Source: Coralloluteibacterium stylophorae (GTDB lineage: Bacteria; Pseudomonadota; Gammaproteobacteria; Xanthomonadales; Xanthomonadaceae). From it: 64,000 bases of DNA. A program made the translations under genes and the position numbers. Each line of letters opens with the position of its first letter. Positions within the stretch are counted from its first letter, which is position 1. The notes beneath the pieces were generated by a model. That model was not told the origin of the DNA. It did no database searches and saw nothing but the letters and a program-made list of their open reading frames with translations. This document shows positions 8,914 to 18,336 of this stretch, piece by piece. The stretch spans positions 62,001 to 126,000 of the forward strand of contig NZ_JAGQFT020000010.1 of NCBI RefSeq assembly GCF_018122625.2, written 5' to 3'.

Positions 8914-9149
8914 CGCCCTCTGCCGATCAGGTCGCCGCCTTCCAGGCCAACGGCGGCTTCGCGCCTTCGGCGGTTTCTGCCGTGGTGCTCGCTTTCGTGT
9001 TCGCCGTGTTGCTGCTGTGGGGCGTGTGGGCCATGCGCACCGCCTACGTCGGCTGGGCCGAGCACCGCATCACTGAACGTCAGTTCCTCGCCGTCGTCGT
9101 GCGCTTCGTGGCGATGTACCTGGTGCTGACCTTCCTCCTCCTCTCCTGA
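8910..9149 (+). CDS. TIGR03758-family ICE membrane protein
   Basis: A 79-residue inner-membrane protein with two predicted membrane segments (about residues 19-41 and 60-79) and no catalytic motif. It overlaps the RAQPRD gene by four bases and is followed by the pilin-like gene. Small proteins of this family occupy this exact position in genomic-island conjugation operons; function is unassigned, plausibly in pilin handling. Confidence 0.88.
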   Translation: MTPSADQVAAFQANGGFAPSAVSAVVLAFVFAVLLLWGVWAMRTAYVGWAEHRITERQFLAVVVRFVAMYLVLTFLLLS

Positions 9150-9171
9150 CCGTCACGAAAGGCCATACGCC

Positions 9172-9540
9172 ATGAACACTCCACCGACATCCCATCGCAT
9201 TCCGTCCCGCATCGCCGCACCGCTGCTGCCGCTGGCGCTCGCGGGCCTGCCGCTGTCGGCCTTCGCGCAGGGCCTGCCGACCATGGAAGACCCATCGCGC
9301 GGCCAGGGCAGCGGCATCCTGCAGACCTTGCAGAACTACGGCTACGACATCGTGCTGCTGATCGCGCTGCTCGTGGTCGCCTCGATGTTCGTCGGTGTCT
9401 GCTATCACGCCTACACACGCTACTCGGAGATCCACACCGGCCGCGCCACCTGGGGCCAGTTCGGCCTGACGGTCGCCGTGGGCGCGATCCTGCTGGTGGT
9501 CGGCATCTGGCTGCTCACCAAAGCCACCGGCGTGCTGTAA
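9172..9540 (+). CDS. TIGR03745-family pilin-like membrane protein
   Basis: A 122-residue protein with a signal peptide ending near AFAQ (residue 33) and two hydrophobic segments (about 57-77 and 97-116), the layout of VirB2/TraA conjugative pilins. By position and topology it is the candidate pilus subunit of this T4SS. An in-frame ATG at 9172 follows a GAAAGG ribosome site. Neighbours on both sides are T4SS genes in the same direction. Confidence 0.9.
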   Translation: MNTPPTSHRIPSRIAAPLLPLALAGLPLSAFAQGLPTMEDPSRGQGSGILQTLQNYGYDIVLLIALLVVASMFVGVCYHAYTRYSEIHTGRATWGQFGLTVAVGAILLVVGIWLLTKATGVL

Positions 9541-9552
9541 GGGCGGCAAGCG

Positions 9553-9963
9553 ATGGTCGTCCCTTCGGAGACCCCGCGCGACACGCTGGTGACCTTCCTG
9601 CCGCACCGGCTGAACCGCCAGCCGGTGGTCGTGCGCGGGCTGACCGCCGACGAGTTGTGGATCTGCGCCGGCCTGTCGGCCGCAGCCGGATTCGCGCTCG
9701 GCCTGCCGCTGGCCTGGCTCACGCACAGCATCGCCATGGTGCCCACGCTGATCGTCGCCGGCATCGCGCTGGGCGTCTTCGTCGGCGGCGGCTTCCTGCG
9801 TGCGCAGAAGCGCGGCCGGCCCGACACCTGGCTGTACCGGCAGCTCCAGTGGCGGTTGGCCCTCAGGCATCCGGCGCTGGCGGCGCTCCTGGGCGGCCAG
9901 CGCCTCATCACCCGCTCGGGCTACTGGACGACCCGGCGCAACGCCAATCGAGGTGCGCCATGA
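9553..9963 (+). CDS. TIGR03750-family conjugal transfer protein (TraL-like)
   Basis: A 136-residue inner-membrane protein. The N-terminus carries LPHRLNRQPVVVRGLTADE, characteristic of the family, followed by two membrane segments (about residues 37-85). By position between the pilin-like and TraE-like genes it corresponds to TraL/VirB3, which helps pilus assembly at the inner membrane. It overlaps the next gene by four bases (ATGA). Confidence 0.9.
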   Translation: MVVPSETPRDTLVTFLPHRLNRQPVVVRGLTADELWICAGLSAAAGFALGLPLAWLTHSIAMVPTLIVAGIALGVFVGGGFLRAQKRGRPDTWLYRQLQWRLALRHPALAALLGGQRLITRSGYWTTRRNANRGAP

Positions 9964-10652
9964 GCCGTTTCAGGAACGAGGTTGCGCACCTGCAGGCGCA
10001 CGTGAAGACGCTGCGCCTGGGGGCCGGCGCATTGTTCGTGGTGGCGCTGCTGCTCGGCTTCGGCTGGTGGAGTGCGCCGAAGAGTCTCACCATCCATGTG
10101 CCGCCGGACTTGCGCTCGGGCAGCACGCGCAAGTGGTGGGACGTGCCGCCCGAGAGCGTGTATGCCTTCTCGTTCTACATCTGGCAGCAGGTGCAGCGCT
10201 GGCCCACGAACGGCGAAGAAGACTATCCGCGCAACCTGCGCGCGCTGTCGGCCTACCTGACTCCGAGCTGCCGGGCCTTTCTGCAACAGGACTACGAGTA
10301 CCGGCGCGCCAGTGGCGAGCTGCGTCAGCGCGTGCGCGGCATCTACGAGATTCCCGGCCGCGGCTACGGCGATGATCCGGCCTCGCGCGTCAAGATGGTC
10401 TCCGACCGCGATTGGATCGTCACGCTCGACGTGAGCGCGGACGAGTACTACGGCTCCGAGCAGGTCAAGCGCGCCCTGGTGCGCTACCCCATCAAGGTCG
10501 TCCGGCTGGACATCGACCCCGAGCGCAACCCCTTCGGCCTGGCGCTGGACTGCTACGCCGGCGCACCCCAGCGCATCGAAACGCCGCCGACGCCGACCCA
10601 GGCCGGCGCGCCCGCCAACGCCTCCGGCCACCTGCAGGGAGACTCTCCATGA
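9960..10652 (+). CDS. TIGR03746-family ICE protein (TraE/VirB8-like)
   Basis: A 230-residue protein with one N-terminal membrane anchor (about residues 20-40) and a periplasmic domain containing PPESVYAFSFYIWQQVQRWP and a C-terminal segment VVRLDIDPERNPFGLALDC. Topology and position match TraE/VirB8 scaffold proteins. The ATG at 9960 overlaps the upstream stop; a longer open frame upstream overlaps the TraL-like gene and is not used. The stop overlaps the next start by four bases. Confidence 0.9.
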   Translation: MSRFRNEVAHLQAHVKTLRLGAGALFVVALLLGFGWWSAPKSLTIHVPPDLRSGSTRKWWDVPPESVYAFSFYIWQQVQRWPTNGEEDYPRNLRALSAYLTPSCRAFLQQDYEYRRASGELRQRVRGIYEIPGRGYGDDPASRVKMVSDRDWIVTLDVSADEYYGSEQVKRALVRYPIKVVRLDIDPERNPFGLALDCYAGAPQRIETPPTPTQAGAPANASGHLQGDSP

Positions 10653-11563
10653 AGTCCGTTGCCTTGTCGGCCCTGGCCGGCGTCCTGCTGATCCTCGGTT
10701 TCGTGCCGGCCAGCCAGGCCGTGGAAATCCTGCGCTGGGAGCGGCTGCCCCTGCCGGTGCAGCTGGTGGTCGGCCAGGAGCGCGTGGTCTTCATCGACCG
10801 CAATGTGCGCGTCGGCGTGCCGGCCGGCGTCGGCGACCACCTGCGCGTGCAGAGTGCGGGCGGTGCGATCTACCTGCGGGCGAGCGAGCCGATTCCGCCC
10901 ACGCGGCTGCAACTGCAGGACGTGGAATCCGGCGCGCTGATCCTGCTCGACATCGCCGCCGAGCCGGCGAAGGACGGCCAGGCGCCGCTGGAGCCGGTGC
11001 GCATCGTGGAAGCGGAAGCCCCCGCGAAGCGCTACGGCGGCGGTGCAGCAAGCGGCGCGGACGAGCAGGCCGATGCGCCCGCAGACAAATCCGTTCCCCG
11101 GCGCGAAACGCCGGTACCGGTCGTGCTGACGCGCCATGCCGCACAGAACCTGTATGCGCCGCTGCGCACCGTCGAGCCTGTCGCCGGCATCGGGCGCGTG
11201 AACCTGCGCCGCGGCCTCGCGCTGGACACCTTGCTGCCGACGCTGCCGGTACGCGCGCGAGCACTGGCCGCGTGGCGCCTGGAAGACCAGTGGGTGACGG
11301 CCGTGCGACTCACCAACACCTCGGCGCGCTGGCTCGACCTCGACCCGCGCGCCCTGCAGGGGAACTTCGTGGCGGCGACCTTCCAGCATCCGAACCTGGG
11401 GCCGGCCGGCTCCCCGTCCGACACCACGGTGCTCTACCTGGTTACGCGCGGCCACGGCCTGGCCGAGTCGCTGCTGCCGGCGCTGAGCCCGATCGACGCC
11501 ACCGTGAACCTGCCGCCGGCCGCCGCGGCCGGCTCGACCGGAGGAGCGCGCGATGAAGAGTAA
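10649..11563 (+). CDS. TIGR03749-family ICE protein (TraK/VirB9-like)
   Basis: A 304-residue periplasmic protein with a cleavable signal peptide (to ASQA, about residue 24). It begins EILRWERLPLPVQLVVGQERVV, typical of this family, and is beta-rich, as TraK/VirB9 proteins of the outer-membrane core complex are. The ATG at 10649 overlaps the preceding stop. The 3' end overlaps the TraB-like gene by 11 bases, consistent with translational coupling. Confidence 0.9.
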   Translation: MKSVALSALAGVLLILGFVPASQAVEILRWERLPLPVQLVVGQERVVFIDRNVRVGVPAGVGDHLRVQSAGGAIYLRASEPIPPTRLQLQDVESGALILLDIAAEPAKDGQAPLEPVRIVEAEAPAKRYGGGAASGADEQADAPADKSVPRRETPVPVVLTRHAAQNLYAPLRTVEPVAGIGRVNLRRGLALDTLLPTLPVRARALAAWRLEDQWVTAVRLTNTSARWLDLDPRALQGNFVAATFQHPNLGPAGSPSDTTVLYLVTRGHGLAESLLPALSPIDATVNLPPAAAAGSTGGARDEE

Positions 11564-12986
11564 TCCGCTGCTCAAGTGGTTGCTGATCCCGATGGCGCTG
11601 CTGCTGGTGTTCGTCGGCGTCAAGCTGTTCTCCGGTGCGCCCGGCGGCCAGCCCGCCTCCAAGGGCGCGGCCAGCACGCTCACGCCCGAGGAGATGAAAG
11701 CCCTGGGCATCGCAGGCGACACGCCGCGCGATACCGTCGCCACGCTGGTGGCCCAGGTGAAGCAGTTGCGCACCGAGCTGCAGAGCGCGCTCGGCGACAA
11801 CAAGCAGCACAAGGCCGAGAACGAGCGCCTGCGTGCGCGGGAAAGCGCGATCGACCAACGCATCCAGAGCGCGCTGGAAGGCGAACGCAACCGGCTGGAG
11901 CAGGAGCGCAACCAGGTGGCCAGCGACAGGCAGCAGACCCAGGGGCTGCTGCAGGATCTGCAGCGGCAATTGGACGGCCTTTCCGGCAAGGGTGGCCCGT
12001 CCGACCTGCCCGTCGGACTGGGGCTGGAAGAAGGTGACGGCAAGCGCTTCAACCGCGGCACCAGTGGCACGCAGTGGGTCGAGCCCGACGATGCCAAGGT
12101 CGACGCCAGGAACGGCAGCAAGGAGCCGAGCTTTCCCCTGAGCTTCGGGCCGGCTCAGAAAAGCCTGTCGGCCGCAGTGGAATCCGTCGCCGACGTCGGC
12201 AGCCGCGCGGTGGGCGCATCCACGAATGCTGTCTACACCGTGCCGTCGAACTCGACGCTCATGGGGTCGATTGCCATGACGGCGCTGATCGGGCGCGTGC
12301 CGATCGATGGAACCGTCAACGACCCGTACCCGTTCAAGGTGCTGATCGGCCCGGACAACCTCACGGCCAACGGCATCGACATCCCCGATGTGGCCGGCGC
12401 CGTGGTCAGCGGCACGGCATCGGGCGACTGGACGCTCTCGTGCGTGCGCGGGCAAATCCGCTCGGTCACGTTCGTGTTCCAGGACGGCACCATCCGCACG
12501 GTGCCGGAGGACAGCAGCAAGGGCGGCAGCAACAGCGGCAACGCGGGGCACAACGGCGCCAGCATCCAGGGCGGCCTGGGCTGGATCAGCGACCCCTACG
12601 GCATTCCCTGCGTCAGCGGCGAGCGGCGCAGCAACGCCCAGCAGTACCTGGGGAGCCAGGCGCTCATCACCGCAGCCGGCGCCGGCGCGGCCTCGCTCAT
12701 CAAGTCCGACAACGGCAGCGTGGCCGTGGTCGCCAACAGCAACGGCTCGCTGGGCACCGTCGGCATCAGCGGCAACGAAGCGATGGGCCGCATCCTCGCG
12801 GGCGGCGTGCGCGACATGGCCGATTGGGTCAACAAGCTCTACGGCCAGGCCTTCGCGGCGGTCTACGTGCAGCCGGGCGCCAAAGTGGCCGTGCATCTGG
12901 AGCAGCCGCTCGACATCGACTACGACGCCAAGGGGCGTCGGGTCCACCACCGCACCGGAGAAGCCCATGCCTCGGATCTGGATTGA
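11553..12986 (+). CDS. TIGR03752-family ICE protein (TraB/VirB10-like)
   Basis: A 477-residue protein with one N-terminal membrane anchor (about residues 7-25), a long coiled coil (about 65-145) and a C-terminal beta-barrel region with VPSNSTLMGSIAMTALIGRVP, as in TraB/VirB10 proteins that span from inner membrane to the outer-membrane channel. A GGAGG-like ribosome site precedes the ATG. A Ser/Gly/Asn-rich linker lies around residues 315-335. It overlaps the lipoprotein gene by 20 bases. Confidence 0.92.
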   Translation: MKSNPLLKWLLIPMALLLVFVGVKLFSGAPGGQPASKGAASTLTPEEMKALGIAGDTPRDTVATLVAQVKQLRTELQSALGDNKQHKAENERLRARESAIDQRIQSALEGERNRLEQERNQVASDRQQTQGLLQDLQRQLDGLSGKGGPSDLPVGLGLEEGDGKRFNRGTSGTQWVEPDDAKVDARNGSKEPSFPLSFGPAQKSLSAAVESVADVGSRAVGASTNAVYTVPSNSTLMGSIAMTALIGRVPIDGTVNDPYPFKVLIGPDNLTANGIDIPDVAGAVVSGTASGDWTLSCVRGQIRSVTFVFQDGTIRTVPEDSSKGGSNSGNAGHNGASIQGGLGWISDPYGIPCVSGERRSNAQQYLGSQALITAAGAGAASLIKSDNGSVAVVANSNGSLGTVGISGNEAMGRILAGGVRDMADWVNKLYGQAFAAVYVQPGAKVAVHLEQPLDIDYDAKGRRVHHRTGEAHASDLD

Positions 12987-13401
12987 CGCGGCCGCCGTGC
13001 TGCTGGCGGCCACCCTGCTCGGCGGCTGCGCTACCAGCAAGGAGAAGCTGCTGCCGCACGGCGACAGCACCATGCTCGACATCTGGCATCAGGAGACCGG
13101 CGGAAGCGCGGGCGGCGGCCAGGCCGCCCGGCAACTGCTCGATGCGCGCCAGGGCCTGCGCCGGCCGCTGACCGAGGCCGATGTGCAGGCGGCGCCAGGC
13201 ATGCAGGCGCGCTACACCCGTACCGCGCAGAACGAGATTCACCGCCAGTTCCACCGCCTGCCGAATCCCGACCTGGTGATGTACGTGTTCCCGCACCTGG
13301 CGGGCACCGACCCGGTGCCGGTGCCCGGCTACAGCACGGTGTTCCCGCTCTACCAGCGCGTGCAGTACGCGATGCCGGGCGAGCGCGTGGAGGACTACTG
13401 A
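12967..13401 (+). CDS. TIGR03751-family conjugal transfer lipoprotein (TraV/VirB7-like)
   Basis: A 144-residue lipoprotein. The signal peptide ends in the lipobox LGGC with Cys20 as the acylated residue. The C-terminus NPDLVMYVFPHLAGTDPVPVPGYSTVFPLY is a family signature region. By position it is the outer-membrane lipoprotein of the core complex (TraV/VirB7-like). Its start lies inside the TraB-like gene and its stop shares one base with the ATPase start. Confidence 0.92.
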   Translation: MPRIWIDAAAVLLAATLLGGCATSKEKLLPHGDSTMLDIWHQETGGSAGGGQAARQLLDARQGLRRPLTEADVQAAPGMQARYTRTAQNEIHRQFHRLPNPDLVMYVFPHLAGTDPVPVPGYSTVFPLYQRVQYAMPGERVEDY

Positions 13402-16289
13402 TGGCCTGGTCGCTGCCGTGGTCACGCAAGCCCGACGCATCGCCTGCTGACGCCGCGGATGCGACCGATGATGCCTGGGCACGGCACGTAACGGCCTTGG
13501 CGGCACAGGGTGTCGCCGAGCCGGGCAGCGCGCTCGGCCGGGGCCGGCGCAGGCCGGCCACCCAGGCCGACCACGATGCGCTCTATGGCGTCGCGCCGTC
13601 GTTCGCGGACTTGCTGCCCTGGGTCGAGTGCCTGCCCGGCAGCAAGTGCATGTTGCTGGAAGACGGCCAGTCGGTGGCAGCCTTCTTCGAGCTGGCGCCG
13701 GTCGGCACCGAGGGCCGCGAGATGGCCTGGCTATGGCAGGCGCGCGATGCGCTGGAGAACGCCCTGCAGGACTCCTTCGACGAGTTGGACGACAACCCCT
13801 GGGTGGTGCAGCTCTACGCCCAGGACGAGGCCGACTGGGACAACTATCTGCGCTCCCTGGCGAACTATCTGCAGCCGCGTGCGCAGGGCAGCGCGTTCAG
13901 CGACTTCTACCTGCGCTTCTTCGCCCATCACCTGCGGGCCATCGCCAAGCCGGGTGGCCTGTTCGAGGACACCACGGTGACGCGCCTGCCGTGGCGCGGC
14001 CAGGTCCGGCGCGTGCGCATGGTGGTCTACCGCCGCACGTCCGCGGCCTCGGCCTCGCGGCGCGGCCAGTCGCCCGAGCAGGCGCTGACCACGATCTGCG
14101 ACCGCCTCGCCGGCGGGCTGGCCAATGCCGGCGTGAAAGCCCGGCGTCTCGGCGCGGCGGACATCCACGCCTGGCTGCTGCGCTGGTTCAACCCGAATCC
14201 GACCTTGCTCGGCGCCACTGCCGAAGATCGGGAACGCTTCTACGCGCTGACCCGCTACCCGGAAGAGCGGGAGGAGGGCGAGATCGAACTCGCCAGCGGC
14301 ACCGATTTCGCGCAGCGCCTGTTCTTCGGCCAGCCCCGCTCGGACGTGCCCAACGGCCTGTGGTTCTTCGACGGCATGCCGCATCGGGTGATCGTGATGG
14401 ATCGCCTGCGCACGCCGCCCGTGACGGGCCATCTGACGGGCGAGACGCGCAAAGGCGGCGATGCCATGAACGCGCTGTTCGACCAGATGCCCGAGGACAC
14501 GGTGATGTGCCTGACGCTGGTCGCCACACCCCAGGACGTGCTGGAGGCGCACCTCAACCACCTCGCCAGGAAGGCCGTCGGCGAGACCCTGGCCTCGGAG
14601 CAGACCCGGCAGGACGTGCAGCAGGCGCGCGGGCTGATCGGCAGCGCGCACAAGCTCTACCGTGGCGCGCTGGCGTTCTACCTGCGCGGCCGCGACCTGG
14701 CCCAGCTCGATGCGCGCGGCCTGCAGCTCGTCAACGTGATGCTCAACGCCGGCCTGCAACCGGTACGCGAAGAGGACGAGGTGGCGCCGCTGAACAGCTA
14801 TCTACGCTGGCTGCCGTGCGTGTTCGATCCGGCGGCCGACAAGCGCCAGTGGTACACCCAGCTCATGTTCGCGCAACATGCGGCGAACCTGGCGCCGGTC
14901 TGGGGCCGCAGTCAGGGCACGGGGCATCCGGGCATCACGTTCTTCAACCGCGGCGGCGGCCCGATCACCTTCGATCCGTTGAACCGCCTCGACCGGCAGA
15001 TGAACGCGCATCTATTCCTGTTCGGCCCCACGGGTTCGGGCAAGAGCGCGACGCTCAACAACATCCTGAACCAGGTGACGGCGATCTACCGGCCGCGCCT
15101 GTTCATCGTCGAGGCGGGCAACAGCTTCGGCCTGTTCGGCGACTTCGCGGCACGGCTGGGCCTCACCGTGCATCGGGTGAAGCTCGCGCCGGGCGCGGGC
15201 GTCAGTCTGGCTCCGTTCGCCGACGCCTGGCGCCTGGTCGATACGCCGAGCCAGGTACAGACACTGGACGCCGATGCGCTCGACGAAGACCAGACCGATG
15301 CCGGCATGGCCGTGGAAGGCGACGAGCAGCGCGACGTGCTCGGCGAGCTGGAGATCACTGCACGGCTGATGATTACCGGCGGCGAGGACAAGGAAGAAGC
15401 GCGCATGACGCGCGCCGACCGCAGCCTGATCCGCCAGTGCATTCTCGATGCGGCCCAGCATTGCGTGGCGGACAGACGCACGGTGCTCACGCGCGATGTG
15501 CGCGACGCGCTGCGCGAGCGCGCCCGCGACGCCACGCTGCCGGAGATGCGGCGCGCACGGCTGCTGGAGATGGCCGACGCCATGGATATGTTCTGCCAGG
15601 ACGTGGACGGCGAGATGTTCGACCGGTCCGGCACGCCGTGGCCCGAGGCGGACATCACCATCGTGGACCTGGCCACCTTCGCGCGCGAGGGCTACAACGC
15701 CCAACTCTCGATTGCCTACATCTCGCTCATCAACACCGTCAACAACATCGCCGAGCGCGACCAGTTCCTGGGCCGTCCGATCATCAACGTGACGGACGAA
15801 GGCCACATCATCACGAAGAACCCGCTGCTCGCGCCCTACGTGGTCAAGATCACCAAGATGTGGCGCAAGCTCGGCGCCTGGTTCTGGCTCGCCACGCAGA
15901 ACCTCGACGACTTGCCGAAGGCGGCCGAGCCCATGCTCAACATGATCGAGTGGTGGATCTGCCTGTCGATGCCACCCGATGAAGTGGAGAAGATCGCGCG
16001 CTTCCGCGAACTCAACGCTTCGCAGAAGGCGCTGATGCTCTCGGCGCGCAAGGAGGCCGGCAAGTTCAGCGAGGGCGTCATCCTGTCCAAGTCGATGGAG
16101 GTGCTGTTCCGCGCCGTGCCGCCCAGCCTCTACCTGGCGATGGCGATGACCGAGCCCGAGGAGAAGGCCGAACGCTTCCAGTTGATGCAGCAGCACGGCA
16201 TCAGCGAACTGGATGCCGCCTTCCGCGTGGCCGAGAAGATCGACCGCGCGCGGGGCATCGAACCTCTGACGCTGGACACGCTGGCCTGA
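13401..16289 (+). CDS. Conjugative transfer ATPase, TIGR03744 family (VirB4/TraC-like)
   Basis: A 962-residue cytoplasmic motor ATPase of the T4SS. Walker A is GPTGSGKSATL (near residue 540). The Walker B/Box II region is ITIVDLATF...INVTDEGHIIT (about residues 750-800), followed by WFWLATQNLDDLP, typical of VirB4 proteins. Length fits the TIGR03744 family. Translation is coupled to the lipoprotein gene (TGATG). It energises pilus assembly and substrate transfer. Confidence 0.96.
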   Translation: MAWSLPWSRKPDASPADAADATDDAWARHVTALAAQGVAEPGSALGRGRRRPATQADHDALYGVAPSFADLLPWVECLPGSKCMLLEDGQSVAAFFELAPVGTEGREMAWLWQARDALENALQDSFDELDDNPWVVQLYAQDEADWDNYLRSLANYLQPRAQGSAFSDFYLRFFAHHLRAIAKPGGLFEDTTVTRLPWRGQVRRVRMVVYRRTSAASASRRGQSPEQALTTICDRLAGGLANAGVKARRLGAADIHAWLLRWFNPNPTLLGATAEDRERFYALTRYPEEREEGEIELASGTDFAQRLFFGQPRSDVPNGLWFFDGMPHRVIVMDRLRTPPVTGHLTGETRKGGDAMNALFDQMPEDTVMCLTLVATPQDVLEAHLNHLARKAVGETLASEQTRQDVQQARGLIGSAHKLYRGALAFYLRGRDLAQLDARGLQLVNVMLNAGLQPVREEDEVAPLNSYLRWLPCVFDPAADKRQWYTQLMFAQHAANLAPVWGRSQGTGHPGITFFNRGGGPITFDPLNRLDRQMNAHLFLFGPTGSGKSATLNNILNQVTAIYRPRLFIVEAGNSFGLFGDFAARLGLTVHRVKLAPGAGVSLAPFADAWRLVDTPSQVQTLDADALDEDQTDAGMAVEGDEQRDVLGELEITARLMITGGEDKEEARMTRADRSLIRQCILDAAQHCVADRRTVLTRDVRDALRERARDATLPEMRRARLLEMADAMDMFCQDVDGEMFDRSGTPWPEADITIVDLATFAREGYNAQLSIAYISLINTVNNIAERDQFLGRPIINVTDEGHIITKNPLLAPYVVKITKMWRKLGAWFWLATQNLDDLPKAAEPMLNMIEWWICLSMPPDEVEKIARFRELNASQKALMLSARKEAGKFSEGVILSKSMEVLFRAVPPSLYLAMAMTEPEEKAERFQLMQQHGISELDAAFRVAEKIDRARGIEPLTLDTLA

Positions 16290-16302
16290 CGGGAGCAACA
16301 CG

Positions 16303-17043
16303 ATGCGCATGCCTTCATTCGCCCGCCGTCATCCCTGGATCGTGCTGATCGTGGTGACGATTGGGGTTGCCTCGTGGATGCTGCTGCGCGCGCCGCATCC
16401 GGCGACCGAGCCCATGTCCCTGGCCGCCGCCGGGTCCGAAGCGCCGAAACCGGCCGGCCTGCCCTGGCTGTATGGCCGTGCCGATGCGCGCTTCACGGTG
16501 GTCGGGTACGCCGACCTGGAGTGTCCGTACTGCCGGGCCTACTTCCCCGCGCTCAAGCGCTGGATCGACGCCCATCCCGAGGTGAACTGGCAGTGGCACC
16601 ACCTGCCGCTGTCCATGCACGAGCCGGCCGCGACTGCCGGGGCACGCCTGGTCGAGTGCGCGGGCGAGACGGGCGGACATGCCACGTTCTGGCAGGCCGT
16701 GGCGTGGCTCTACTCGAACACCCGCGGCGACGGCCACGGCCTGCCGGAGGGCCTGCGCTATCCCGACCTCACGCCAGCCATGCAGGGTTGTCTCGACAGC
16801 GATCGCCCCGATGCCGTCATCCGTGCCCAGGCGGTGGAAGCAGCACAGCAGGGCATCGCGGCCACGCCGGCCTTGCAACTGCGCGACCGCGAGTCCGGCA
16901 AGACCCTCCTGCTGCACGGCCCCGTCGAAGGCGATGCCTTGCTGTCGGCCATCGACCTGCTCGCCGCCGGCAGCACGATCGCAGCCGAACCCGTCCATTC
17001 CCCAGACATGCCCGCCGGCGTTGCCGGTGACATGCCCAGGTAG
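16303..17043 (+). CDS. DsbA-family thioredoxin-fold protein
   Basis: A 246-residue protein with an N-terminal membrane anchor (residues 10-29) and a thioredoxin fold with redox motif CPYC (Cys74, Cys77) in YADLECPYCRAYF. The C-terminal cis-proline region ATPALQL fits DsbA/DsbC-like oxidoreductases. It most likely forms disulfide bonds in periplasmic T4SS proteins, as TrbB/DsbC-like proteins do in F-type systems. A GGGAG ribosome site precedes the ATG, 13 bases after the ATPase stop. Confidence 0.9.
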   Translation: MRMPSFARRHPWIVLIVVTIGVASWMLLRAPHPATEPMSLAAAGSEAPKPAGLPWLYGRADARFTVVGYADLECPYCRAYFPALKRWIDAHPEVNWQWHHLPLSMHEPAATAGARLVECAGETGGHATFWQAVAWLYSNTRGDGHGLPEGLRYPDLTPAMQGCLDSDRPDAVIRAQAVEAAQQGIAATPALQLRDRESGKTLLLHGPVEGDALLSAIDLLAAGSTIAAEPVHSPDMPAGVAGDMPR

Positions 17044-17238
17044 CCATCGATCTTCAAGGCTGCGGCGCGGCTCGTCCGCGTTGATCGAAACCCGTTCGCA
17101 TCGCATCCCTTGACGCGAACAGCCACCGCATCCGCGGTGGTGGATGCCCGCTCGTCACCTGTTCCATCCCCATCGTCCCCAGGAGGGTTTGCCCTCCAGG
17201 GGCAGGCGCCCTCCGATCTCATCCATTGGAGGTTCGCC

Positions 17239-17733
17239 ATGTCTCTCGTCATCGCCGACTCCTGCCCGGAGTCGCTCACCCTGATCGCCGCCCAGCACGA
17301 AGACTGGATCATCCGGCAGGCCATCACCCTGCTGGAGAACCGCGTGTTCAAGGCCGGTCCAGCGCTGGGCAGTCCCGCCGCCGTGCGCGACTACCTGCGC
17401 CTGAAACTGGTCGCGGAGCCGAACGAAATCTTCGCCGTCGTGTTTCTCGACAACCAGCACCAGGTGCTCGCCTACGAGCCGCTGTTCAAGGGCACGGTCG
17501 ACCAGACTTCGGTGTATCCGAGGGTGGTGGTCCAGCGTGCGCTGGCGCTCAACGCTTCGGCGCTGATCGTGGCGCATCAGCACCCCTCGGGGACCACCGA
17601 GCCATCGGCCGCCGATCGTGCGATCACCGAGCGGCTGAAGAGCGCCCTGGCCACCGTCGATGTCCGGGTGCTGGACCACTTCATCGTCGGCAAGGGCAGT
17701 CCGTACTCGTTCGCAGAAGCCGGCTTGTTGTAG
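17239..17733 (+). CDS. RadC-like JAB/MPN domain protein
   Basis: A 164-residue protein made almost entirely of the RadC JAB/MPN domain. The metal-binding signature [14 protein letters not shown] (H-x-H-P-S-G...S-x-x-D) is intact. The N-terminal HhH part of housekeeping RadC is absent, typical for ICE-borne copies. The frame is open from 17110, but the ATG at 17239 has a GGAGG ribosome site seven bases upstream. It sits inside the transfer operon and is followed by a strong terminator. Function is unproven; a role in recombination or restriction evasion after transfer has been suggested for such copies. Confidence 0.92.
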   Translation: MSLVIADSCPESLTLIAAQHEDWIIRQAITLLENRVFKAGPALGSPAAVRDYLRLKLVAEPNEIFAVVFLDNQHQVLAYEPLFKGTVDQTSVYPRVVVQRALALNASALIVAHQHPSGTTEPSAADRAITERLKSALATVDVRVLDHFIVGKGSPYSFAEAGLL

Positions 17734-17751
17734 CGCACTCAATTCATCACC

Positions 17752-17779
17752 ACGGGAGCCCTTGGCTCCCGTTTCTTTT
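17752..17779 (+). terminator. Rho-independent terminator after radC-like gene
   Basis: A perfect 9-bp stem ACGGGAGCC/GGCTCCCGT with a 3-base loop, followed by TTCTTTT. It lies 19 bases after the RadC-like stop and would end the first part of the transfer operon, separating it from the TrbC/TraU/TraG-like genes. Confidence 0.85.
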
Positions 17780-17886
17780 CGCCGGTCCGCAGGGAATCGG
17801 GGCTGACCGGTTTCGGTTTCTTTGTCGTTCCCTGATCTGCATTTGCGCTCGACTACGAGCCTGCATCGACTCCGCGGAGACGCGAC

Positions 17887-18336
17887 ATGCCGGCTCATTT
17901 CCTCAACCTTCCTGCCGTCTCGCGGCGCTCCCTGGCCGCCAGGCTGGCCGCTGGACTGTGCGCCGCGCTGCTCGCTCCCATCGCGGCGGCCGCCGATGTG
18001 CTCGTCGTCACCGACAGCCGTCATCCGGTGCAGGCCCCGGCCGGCGTGCGGGTCATCGAGCTGGACCAGGCCACGCGCATCGAGGTCGAACTCGCCGCGC
18101 ACCTGCCGGCCGACCCGCGACAGGCCGCGGCCCTGGTGCGGCAGCGGTTGCATGACGGCGGCGAGGCCCTGCAGCGCCGCATCGGCCATGCCTACCAAGG
18201 TGTCGCGGATGCCTGGGGGCTGGGCATCGCCAAGATTCCCGCCGTGGTGGTCGATCGACGCTACGTGGTCTACGGCGAGCCCGACGTGCCCCGCGCCGTC
18301 GCGCGCATCAACGCCTACCGAAGCACGCAGCCATGA
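17887..18336 (+). CDS. TIGR03757-family ICE protein (TrbC/TraW-like)
   Basis: A 149-residue exported protein (signal peptide to about residue 36, PIAAAADV). The mature part has a thioredoxin-like layout without cysteines and ends with IPAVVVDRRYVVYGEPDV, similar to TrbC/TraW proteins of F-type systems. It overlaps the TraU-like gene by four bases. Role: pilus assembly in the periplasm, inferred from position. Confidence 0.87.
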   Translation: MPAHFLNLPAVSRRSLAARLAAGLCAALLAPIAAAADVLVVTDSRHPVQAPAGVRVIELDQATRIEVELAAHLPADPRQAAALVRQRLHDGGEALQRRIGHAYQGVADAWGLGIAKIPAVVVDRRYVVYGEPDVPRAVARINAYRSTQP

